Shown here piece by piece: positions 58,808 through 64,000 of a DNA stretch of 64,000 nt (positions within the stretch are counted from its first letter, which is position 1; each line of letters starts with the position of its first letter). Under the pieces are notes generated by a model. The model had not been told where the DNA came from. It ran no database searches and worked only from the letters and a program-made list of their open reading frames with translations. This DNA comes from Desulfosporosinus acididurans (lineage in GTDB: Bacteria > Bacillota > Desulfitobacteriia > Desulfitobacteriales > Desulfitobacteriaceae), in the NCBI RefSeq assembly GCF_001029285.1, contig NZ_LDZY01000004.1, forward strand, positions 186,001 to 250,000. The letters run 5' to 3'. Both the position numbers and the translations under genes were made by a program.

Positions 58808-59227
58808 TTGAGAGCGTTAACATTATGGCAGCCTTGGGCATCCTTAATGGCCGAGAAGCATAAGAAGATCGAGACACGAGGCTGGAGTACGAAGATACGA
58901 GGAGAAGTGGCTATTCACGCTGCCAGGAAGCCAGTCATTGAGACGATGAAACTTATGGCTCCCAAAACTTTAAGAACTATTAACAACCTCCTATTTCCTT
59001 TCGCCTTGGAGCGGCTGCCGGTTGGTTGTGTCCTGGCTACAGGTAATCTTGTCGATTGTAAATTGATCGACGATGCGTTTCTGGAGACCTTAAGTGAAAA
59101 GGAATTGCCGCTCGGGGATTACACGCTTGGCCGTTATGCCTGGATCTTTGAAGATATTCAATCTTTCCAATCGCCTTTTCCGGCCAAAGGAGCACAGGGA
59201 TTCTGGGATTGGAAAAGACCAGCATGA
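58808..59227 (+). CDS. ASCH domain protein
   Basis: A 139-residue protein with the ASCH fold. MRALTLWQPWASLMAEKHKK, IETRGWSTKIRGEVAIHAAR and the closing GFWDWKRP are characteristic. ASCH domains bind or process RNA or modified nucleotides (YqfB is an amidohydrolase for N4-acetylcytidine). TTG start after AAAGAGGAGG. Confidence 0.85.
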   Translation: MRALTLWQPWASLMAEKHKKIETRGWSTKIRGEVAIHAARKPVIETMKLMAPKTLRTINNLLFPFALERLPVGCVLATGNLVDCKLIDDAFLETLSEKELPLGDYTLGRYAWIFEDIQSFQSPFPAKGAQGFWDWKRPA

Positions 59228-59230
59228 TTT

Positions 59231-59257
59231 CAAATTAGCAAGCGCTTGCCAATTTGA
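59231..59257. repeat. Intergenic palindrome with 20-base repeat, copy 2
   Basis: CAAATT-A-GCAAGCGCTTGC-C-AATTTG is a 26-bp palindrome with one mismatched pair. Its right 20 bases equal 54546-54565. It lies between the ASCH gene and the next ribosome site. Candidate binding site for a phage regulator or partition/replication protein. Confidence 0.65.
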
Positions 59258-59276
59258 ATCCTTAAGGAGGGAAATA

Positions 59277-59477
59277 ATGAAACATTTATTGGTTCTAAAC
59301 GGCCAATATTATTCCGGTGAAAATGCCGCTGAAAACAAGCTTGTTTTCAAAGAAGGCCGATCAAACGCCGTGGCCATCGATGAAAGACGGTTACGGTATC
59401 TCATACAAACAATTATTGGGTGGTTTATGTCCGGAGAGATCGAACTTAAAAGGATTGAGGTGCTGAAAGTTGTGTAA
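59277..59477 (+). CDS. Hypothetical phage protein (66 aa)
   Basis: A 66-residue protein with a beta-like N-terminus and helix (YLIQTIIGWFMSGEI). ATG 59277 follows CTTAAGGAGGG; the longer frame overlaps the ASCH gene. No family recognised. It overlaps the Cys-rich mini-gene by 8 bases. Confidence 0.6.
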   Translation: MKHLLVLNGQYYSGENAAENKLVFKEGRSNAVAIDERRLRYLIQTIIGWFMSGEIELKRIEVLKVV

Positions 59478-59604
59478 TTGCCGCAATTGCAAAGGCAAAA
59501 CTCAAACAGGGAGTTGCCAATGTAATAAGTGTACAGAAAAGAAGACATGTGGATATCCAAAGATCGATGAGTGCCGGTGGGAGCGGATCGGGGGTAAAAA
59601 ATAG
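59470..59604 (+). CDS. Cys-rich mini-protein (44 aa)
   Basis: A 44-residue frame with eight cysteines (CNCRNC, CQCNKC and two more), TTG start 7 bases after GAGGTG. Spacing suggests a compact zinc-binding knot. It is tightly packed: overlaps the previous gene and its TAG is directly followed by the next ATG. Probably real given this packing. Confidence 0.55.
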   Translation: MCNCRNCKGKTQTGSCQCNKCTEKKTCGYPKIDECRWERIGGKK

Positions 59605-60228
59605 ATGGCTAAAATTACAATTAACCTTACGGACGAACAAGAGAAGTTCCTGAAACTATTTTCTAAAAATCATTACCCTGGAGCCCATGACAATGTATGC
59701 ACTCCTCAGCCAATTCACGTTGTTCAATCATATAATCCCAGCTATGTTCCTTTTGGTGAAGATACAGCAGAATATTACGACAGCGATGACCTACGGTTTT
59801 GTTGGGATAGTGAATATGGCATGTGGTTTAAAAGTGATATTGAGGCCATTAAAGGCTGGTATGATTATCATAATGAAGAGTGCCCAATTCCGATAGAGCC
59901 TTTTAGTCAACTTGAATTTGAAGAAATAGAAGATGTAACCGGCCAAGAGGTTCAAATTCTTGATTATAAGGATTACTTCAAGGCTTATGGAATAGAATGG
60001 ATAGCTATGGCCTGGGAACTTGAAGATTGGAAAGATATTGCTTATTTCTTCATCCTTGAGGAAGCTAAACGCTATATGGATTATCAATCACATAACCTGA
60101 AAAAACCACGGACCTATACGCTTCATGGCGGTTACTCTAATAAAGGCGAATATCATCACTTCTGGCAATTGCTTTATGATATTGGGAAAGAACTCAATGA
60201 TCAGATGTGTGTATACTCTTGTGGATAA
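59605..60228 (+). CDS. Hypothetical phage protein
   Basis: A 207-residue acidic soluble protein, not recognised. Many Tyr and Trp in the middle and C-terminal parts (FCWDSEYGMWFKSD, YGIEWIAMAWELEDW). GGGGG precedes the ATG. Its stop codon lies inside the first DnaA-box-like sequence. Confidence 0.65.
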   Translation: MAKITINLTDEQEKFLKLFSKNHYPGAHDNVCTPQPIHVVQSYNPSYVPFGEDTAEYYDSDDLRFCWDSEYGMWFKSDIEAIKGWYDYHNEECPIPIEPFSQLEFEEIEDVTGQEVQILDYKDYFKAYGIEWIAMAWELEDWKDIAYFFILEEAKRYMDYQSHNLKKPRTYTLHGGYSNKGEYHHFWQLLYDIGKELNDQMCVYSCG

Positions 60229-60251
60229 CTCTGTGGAAAACTTGTGTATTA
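60220..60251 (+). other. Cluster of DnaA-box-like sequences
   Basis: TGTGGATAA (60220-60228, a perfect DnaA box), TGTGGAAAA (60232-60240) and TGTGTATTA (60243-60251) follow each other at 12 and 11 bases. It resembles boxes in Firmicute chromosomal origins and could be the phage replication origin. Confidence 0.5.
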
Positions 60252-60302
60252 AATATTGACAGATAGGAGACGGTCGGGACGGAAACGACAGAGAGAATTA
60301 TT

Positions 60303-60701
60303 TTGCTTTGTGATGCCGATAAGCGCTTGGTATCTCCAATACTGAATGAGGCAACTAGATTCATAACGATCCGGGATTTTATCCTTGATTATATCGGATA
60401 TCAATGGGGAGAAGCTTACAAAGAGGCCGTAGCCAACATCATGAATGCTATTACCCCAGGGCTTGAAAAGATAGCTAAACAACTTAAAGAGTTTTTGGAG
60501 AATTTCAAGGATATTATTACTAAGCCGAAATGGTACAGGTTCAATATGGATAATAACTATCGCAAGATTCACCGAATGCCTATGATCCGGAAGCTTAGAC
60601 AAAGATGCCGATGGCGTCAGAGAGAAAGTCATAGAAAATTGGCAGAATTAAGCCCTGATAGTGATAGCACTGAGGGAGTGAGCGGTATTGAAATTGAATA
60701 A
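60303..60701 (+). CDS. Hypothetical phage protein
   Basis: A 132-residue protein; helical, basic at the C-terminus (RKLRQRCRWRQRESHRK). TTG start with a weak site (AGAGAGAAT), so the true start may differ. No family recognised. Overlaps the next gene by 14 bases. Confidence 0.55.
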   Translation: MLCDADKRLVSPILNEATRFITIRDFILDYIGYQWGEAYKEAVANIMNAITPGLEKIAKQLKEFLENFKDIITKPKWYRFNMDNNYRKIHRMPMIRKLRQRCRWRQRESHRKLAELSPDSDSTEGVSGIEIE

Positions 60702-61242
60702 TGAAGTTCTTAAAATAATTGAAACAGCCGTTAACAAAGCGGCCAAGGAGAGCGCCAAGGCAATCATGCAAGATCCGCCTGTCGAACGAAATTATTTTAG
60801 AGAAACGGAGATCCTGCTTTATAATTATCAAGCATTAAAATTAAAGGTCGAGCAGGACGAAGAATTCCTTTATGATCCGGAAGCCTCTGCCGCTCCACCA
60901 AGTGGCCGCTCAAAGGATATTGTTATATATTCGACCAGGAGCACCGGCAGCCATGGCCTAGATCTAGACAAATACACCCAGGGCGTTAAGTCGAGTATGA
61001 TGCGAACCAGACAGGAAGTATTAAGGATTGATCGGGCGCTCGAGGTTATTAAGGGCGATAAGTATCATGACATAATTCCGATGAAATATTTTGATGGAAT
61101 GACCATCGAAGATATTGCACTAAGCCTTGGATGCGATGAAAAAACCGTTAGAAGAAACAAAAGTCGAATGGTCAATAAACTTAAGATTATGCTTTTTGGA
61201 GCCGATGCATTAAGTGAAAATGTCCGATTTGTGCCCGAATGA
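60688..61242 (+). CDS. ArpU/RinA-like late transcription regulator
   Basis: A 184-residue protein with a C-terminal sigma-70 region-4-like helix-turn-helix (IIPMKYFDGMTIEDIALSLG, CDEKTVRRNKSRMVNKL). Phage proteins of this form switch on late genes. It is the last gene before a candidate promoter and terminator and the packaging genes, the usual place. TTG start after GGGAG. Confidence 0.8.
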   Translation: MKLNNEVLKIIETAVNKAAKESAKAIMQDPPVERNYFRETEILLYNYQALKLKVEQDEEFLYDPEASAAPPSGRSKDIVIYSTRSTGSHGLDLDKYTQGVKSSMMRTRQEVLRIDRALEVIKGDKYHDIIPMKYFDGMTIEDIALSLGCDEKTVRRNKSRMVNKLKIMLFGADALSENVRFVPE

Positions 61243-61259
61243 TGCCCGAAACCATGTCC

Positions 61260-61288
61260 TGTACAGTACCTTTTTAATGTGTTATGAT
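61260..61288 (+). promoter_or_regulatory. Candidate late promoter
   Basis: -35-like TGTACA (61260-61265), 17-base spacer, -10 TATGAT (61283-61288), right after the late-regulator gene. The imperfect -35 fits a promoter that needs an activator. Confidence 0.5.
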
Positions 61289-61313
61289 TTCTACAATGCG
61301 AAAAATGTTTATT

Positions 61314-61340
61314 AAAAGCGTTCCGAAGGGGGCGCTTTTT
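61314..61340 (+). terminator. Intrinsic terminator after late regulator
   Basis: AAAAGCGTTCC pairs with GGGGCGCTTTTT (two G-T pairs) around GAAG, with T-run. It lies 26 bases downstream of the candidate late promoter, so it might be an antitermination point. Confidence 0.75.
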
Positions 61341-61359
61341 CTATTTAAGGAGCGGCTTT

Positions 61360-61629
61360 ATGCGATTAATAATCTTCTTAGCAATCATCCTTTTAGTCTT
61401 GGGAGCGGCTATTCGAAAACTTTATGTTTCGTTACGGAAAGGGGGAACACCTCTATGGTCAAGGTCGGGGAAGCTATTAGATGCAAACAACCGGAAGTAT
61501 ATCGGCAGCTTATGCTCACGTATACCTCCGAGGACAAGAAACAAGACATCGAGACCTCTTTTAGGGAGACTGAGAAGCTCATGCGTCATGATGCTTACGA
61601 TCGTCGTCGCGGTGGCATTAGGCAAATAA
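61360..61629 (+). CDS. Small membrane ORF overlapping the next gene
   Basis: An 89-codon frame; the first 28 residues are a clear membrane helix followed by basic residues (IIFLAIILLVLGAAIRKLYV), with AGGAG 7 bases upstream. The rest overlaps the 61-aa gene in another phase and is low-complexity and Ser/Arg-rich, so the natural product may end earlier or be a truncated holin-like protein. Confidence 0.35.
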   Translation: MRLIIFLAIILLVLGAAIRKLYVSLRKGGTPLWSRSGKLLDANNRKYIGSLCSRIPPRTRNKTSRPLLGRLRSSCVMMLTIVVAVALGK

Positions 61630-61640
61630 GGCGCGGTTAA
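61455..61640 (+). CDS. Hypothetical phage protein (61 aa)
   Basis: A 61-residue polar protein (VKVGEAIRCKQPEVYRQLML, then a charged C-terminus). AAAGGGGG precedes ATG 61455. The longer frame back to 61284 reads across the terminator hairpin and is rejected. No family recognised. Confidence 0.55.
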   Translation: MVKVGEAIRCKQPEVYRQLMLTYTSEDKKQDIETSFRETEKLMRHDAYDRRRGGIRQIRRG

Positions 61641-61679
61641 CTTTGACGCAAATCAGACTCCTTTAAGTAGGTGTTGTAT

Positions 61680-62285
61680 TTGGATGATCAATTATTATGC
61701 CAAAAGTGCATTATTAAATGTGGAGATTCTTGTGCAGCGCTAGAGGCGCTAACAAAGTTATATAAAGACTTAAGGACAGAAGAAAAATCAGAGATTATTA
61801 GAAATCTTAGAAAAGATCTTAGCCTTATTGATTACGAAGTTGCGGATGATTTAAAGACCATGGGCGAAAAGGTTATAAATGCCATGCCTGAGCTAAGCTT
61901 CATTAAGGAATATGGAGTAAGGATCGGCTATGTCCGCAGCTACGAAGCCAAGCGAGACAAAGGAAGGCAAGTTAATGCAAATTGCAGGAAGGTTAATGGT
62001 ACATACACCGCTTACCTTCCTTTTGATTTTATCGTCACTTTCTTTGAACCTAATATTTATTACATGAGTGATAACCAAAAAAAGATTTTAATGCTTCACG
62101 AATTGAGGCATATTGGTATCGGCGAAAGAGGGTTAAGGCTTGAAAACCATGATGTAGAAGATTTCAAGAGCATCCTGGATAGATTCGGCATCGATTGGAG
62201 CGGCTTTGATCAAGAGGTGCCAGATATTTTATTGGCGGGTGGTGATAGTGTCAAAAAAACCAAGGGAAAAGGTAAGAAAAAGTAA
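61680..62285 (+). CDS. Putative phage metallopeptidase
   Basis: A 201-residue protein. The zinc-protease-like HELRHI motif (about residue 141) and the segment YMSDNQKKILMLHELRHIGI fit the putative phage metallopeptidase family. An N-terminal CQKC-x4-CGDSC cluster may bind zinc too. TTG 61680 is chosen because TAGG lies 9 bases upstream; GTG 61671 is also possible. The basic Lys-rich tail overlaps the next gene. Often found beside terminase genes. Confidence 0.75.
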   Translation: MDDQLLCQKCIIKCGDSCAALEALTKLYKDLRTEEKSEIIRNLRKDLSLIDYEVADDLKTMGEKVINAMPELSFIKEYGVRIGYVRSYEAKRDKGRQVNANCRKVNGTYTAYLPFDFIVTFFEPNIYYMSDNQKKILMLHELRHIGIGERGLRLENHDVEDFKSILDRFGIDWSGFDQEVPDILLAGGDSVKKTKGKGKKK

Positions 62286-62583
62286 TGAATGGCAACCTCA
62301 CGCGAAACAAATAAAAATGGCCGAACTGCTATTAGATCCCGAGGATAGGAGAACAAAAAAAGAGAAATGCGCAGAGGTAGGAATTACCCCTAAAACTCTT
62401 TGGAAATGGATGAATGACGCGAGGTACGTTGACTTTGTAAATAGCCAACTTGATCGATATACGAATGGTGAATTAGCCGAGGTATGGCGGGCATTAATCA
62501 ATCAATGCAAGCGCGGAAATGTTCAAGCGATCAAATTATTTTTTGAAATGAAAGAACTACACCCAGATACAAAGGCGTGGTAA
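62248..62583 (+). CDS. phBC6A51-type HTH protein, terminase-associated
   Basis: A 111-residue protein with a homeodomain-like HTH (TKKEKCAEVGITPKTLWKWM). The phBC6A51 family precedes or replaces the small terminase subunit in Bacillus-type phages. GTG 62248 follows GGTGGTGA and overlaps the metallopeptidase by 38 bases. Confidence 0.75.
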   Translation: MSKKPREKVRKSNEWQPHAKQIKMAELLLDPEDRRTKKEKCAEVGITPKTLWKWMNDARYVDFVNSQLDRYTNGELAEVWRALINQCKRGNVQAIKLFFEMKELHPDTKAW

Positions 62584-62588
62584 CATCC

Positions 62589-63035
62589 ATGGCGAACAGC
62601 AAGTGGCCGCAAGTCAAAGAAAAGTTAATGCTTATTGAAAAATGGGCACGGGACGGTTTGACTGAAGAACAAATAGCTAAAAACTTAAGAATTAGCAAAA
62701 GTACGATGAACGAGTACAAACAACGATATCCGGAGTTTTTGAATGCCCTAAAAAAGGGCAAAGAATTTGCAATAACCGAACTTGAAAACGCGTTATTTAA
62801 ACGAGCGTTGGGCTACGATTATGAAGAGATCAAGACTTCTATTAGAATGGTCGATGGAAAAGAGACCAAGTTTACTGAGAAGACCAGAAAGCATATGCCA
62901 CCAGATGTAGCAGCATGCAGTATTTTGCTAAAAAATAAAGATAAGGGCAACTGGTCGGATAACCCCATGAAAATTGAGATCGAGAGAGAATTATTAGAGC
63001 TTAGAAAGAAAATTGAAGAGGAGAAACTGTTTTGA
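62589..63035 (+). CDS. Probable small terminase subunit (HTH protein)
   Basis: A 148-residue protein. HTH near the N-terminus (GLTEEQIAKNLRISKSTMNEY), then a conserved KGKEFAITELENALFKRALGYDYEE segment typical of terminase small subunits and related phage transposase-like proteins. ATG 62589 follows AAAGGCG weakly. It would recognise phage DNA for packaging. The large subunit should lie beyond the window. Confidence 0.75.
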   Translation: MANSKWPQVKEKLMLIEKWARDGLTEEQIAKNLRISKSTMNEYKQRYPEFLNALKKGKEFAITELENALFKRALGYDYEEIKTSIRMVDGKETKFTEKTRKHMPPDVAACSILLKNKDKGNWSDNPMKIEIERELLELRKKIEEEKLF

Positions 63036-64000
63036 TTGTTCGTGATTTAGATATAAGCGGCATTAAGCCCTATAAAAATAACCCTCGAAAAAATGATCAA
63101 GCGGTCGATGTTGTGGCAAACTCCATTCGACAATTTGGCTTTAAGGTTCCTCTGGTAATTGATAAAGATAATGAAATTGTATGCGGTCATACAAGATACA
63201 AAGCCGCTATACAACTAGGGCTTAACACGGTACCGTGTATTATTGCCGACGATCTAACCGATGAGCAAATCAGAGCCTTCAGGTTAGCTGATAACAAAAC
63301 TGCAGAACTTGCAGATTGGGATTTTGATTTACTCGGAGTTGAACTTGAAGAACTCGGAAAACTTGACCTGGATTTTTCGATGGCTGATTTTGGGTTTGAA
63401 TTAAATCAATCCTCTGAAATTGAGGAAGATGAATTTGATGTTGATCAAGCGGTAGCCGATATTAAAGAACCCGTTACTCATCGTGGCGATATTTGGTCAC
63501 TTGGAAAGCATCGGCTAATGTGTGGGGATTCCACTTCTAACGAAGATGTCTCTCGCCTAATGAGCGGCCAACAAGCGGATCTTATACTTACTGATCCTCC
63601 GTATAATGTTGATTATGAGGGAGCTACCAAGGATAAGCTTAAGATCCAAAACGACAAAATGACAGACGATCAGTTCTTACAGTTCTTAGTTGATGCCTTT
63701 ACCCAAATGCATGAATATTCTAAGAAGGGAGCGGCTATCTATGTCTTTCATGCAGATAGCGAAGGTTATAACTTTAGATGTGCATTTAAGTTGGCCGGTT
63801 ACTGCTTACGCCAATGCTTGATATGGGTAAAGAACTCAATGGTTCTTGGTCGACAGGATTATCAATGGCAGCATGAGCCGATTCTTTATGGATGGAAAGA
63901 TGGAGCGGGCCATGCCTGGTATTCAGATCGGAAGCAAACTACTTTAATTAAGTTTGATAAGCCGCTCAGAAATGGTGAGCATCCGACCATGAAGCCGATT
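63032..64000 (+). CDS. ParB-nuclease domain fused to DNA methyltransferase (partial)
   Basis: At least 323 residues; cut by the window edge. N-terminal ParB/Srx domain (about 1-100, IKPYKNNPRKND and EIVCGHTRYKAAI), then an N4/N6-type DNA methylase with motif IV DPPYNVDYEG (about residue 192) and the target-side HPTMKP motif near the end. TTG start overlaps the terminase stop, after AGAGGAG. It may protect phage DNA from restriction; common between terminase subunits in Firmicute phages. Sequence specificity unknown. Confidence 0.9.
   Translation, partial: MIVRDLDISGIKPYKNNPRKNDQAVDVVANSIRQFGFKVPLVIDKDNEIVCGHTRYKAAIQLGLNTVPCIIADDLTDEQIRAFRLADNKTAELADWDFDLLGVELEELGKLDLDFSMADFGFELNQSSEIEEDEFDVDQAVADIKEPVTHRGDIWSLGKHRLMCGDSTSNEDVSRLMSGQQADLILTDPPYNVDYEGATKDKLKIQNDKMTDDQFLQFLVDAFTQMHEYSKKGAAIYVFHADSEGYNFRCAFKLAGYCLRQCLIWVKNSMVLGRQDYQWQHEPILYGWKDGAGHAWYSDRKQTTLIKFDKPLRNGEHPTMKPI

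Larger units (their letters stand above)
45568..64000. mobile_element. Prophage, left part
   Basis: Gene order is that of a temperate siphophage: integrase, self-cleaving repressor and divergent early promoter, many small early genes, replication (DnaD-like, SSB, RecU), late regulator, terminase-like HTH proteins and ParB-methyltransferase. Nearly all genes after 47,800 point right. Structural and lysis genes are not in the window. No disrupted phage genes were seen, so it may be functional. Confidence 0.9.

Noticed and set aside
61284-61454. Longer start of the 61-aa phage gene
   Set aside because: The extension crosses the terminator at 61314-61340; ATG 61455 has a good ribosome site.
45593-64000. 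Reverse transcriptase for the DGR
   Set aside because: Translated frames were checked for the YxDD catalytic motif in an RT context; none found. It may lie beyond the window.

Overview
The window reads as chromosome from an endospore-forming, anaerobic Firmicute of the Desulfosporosinus/Desulfitobacterium group. This is inferred from gene content, since no 16S or other marker is present. The support is the spore genes spmA, spmB, gerW and spoIVA, a lactate permease with a GlcD/GlcF-type lactate dehydrogenase, a Tat-exported [NiFe] uptake hydrogenase with cytochrome b, an ispH-rpsA fusion, and low-to-moderate GC with many GTG and TTG starts.

Positions 1-45,592 are host core genome. In order they hold: an NlpC/P60 wall hydrolase flanked by two inverted copies of a structured repeat; an EamA transporter under an FMN riboswitch (probably riboflavin uptake); signal peptidase I, a DNA glycosylase, a HAD phosphatase, DUF2953-gerW and spmA-spmB; two envelope glycosyltransferases and a pseudouridine synthase; a lactate locus (permease, FAD subunit, Fe-S subunit, GntR/FadR regulator) with a shared operator in front of the permease and of the dehydrogenase; a polyferredoxin; an aromatic amino acid operon (hutP-like, aroH, aroF, tyrA, aroA) with an attenuator-like leader inside it; a CPBP protease; the hydrogenase operon; cmk-plsC-ispH/rpsA-ftsW; and the Clostridia block DUF512-der-plsY-gpsA-spoIVA, then an ACT-domain protein and tRNA-Pro(GGG).

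From the 3' end of the tRNA (about 45,568) to the window edge lies the left part of a prophage. A tyrosine integrase and a LexA-type self-cleaving repressor run leftwards. A rightward early promoter is interleaved with two operators (GTTGA-N5-TCAAC), and a third operator lies downstream. Next come Cro/XRE-like regulators, many small proteins, a C-type-lectin-fold protein with the marks of a diversity-generating retroelement (DGR) target, DUF5131, PcfK/PcfJ, DUF3102, a DnaD-like replication protein, SSB, RecU, ASCH, a DnaA-box cluster, an ArpU/RinA-like late regulator, a late promoter and terminator, a metallopeptidase, terminase-like HTH proteins and a ParB-methyltransferase cut by the window edge. 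Head, tail and lysis genes and attR would lie beyond 64,000.

The most interesting items are: (1) the DGR-type target at 50,098-51,042, with a GC-rich adenine-substituted C-terminal repeat and a 7-bp hairpin just after the stop codon, but no reverse transcriptase in view; (2) a 53-residue stand-alone copy of the integrase arm-binding domain between repressor and integrase; (3) a leader between aroH and aroF with a terminator, a Trp-containing mini-ORF and repeated GGATGG motifs, in an operon headed by a HutP-family RNA-binding protein; (4) two inverted repeats around the NlpC/P60 gene whose hairpins differ by a compensating base pair.
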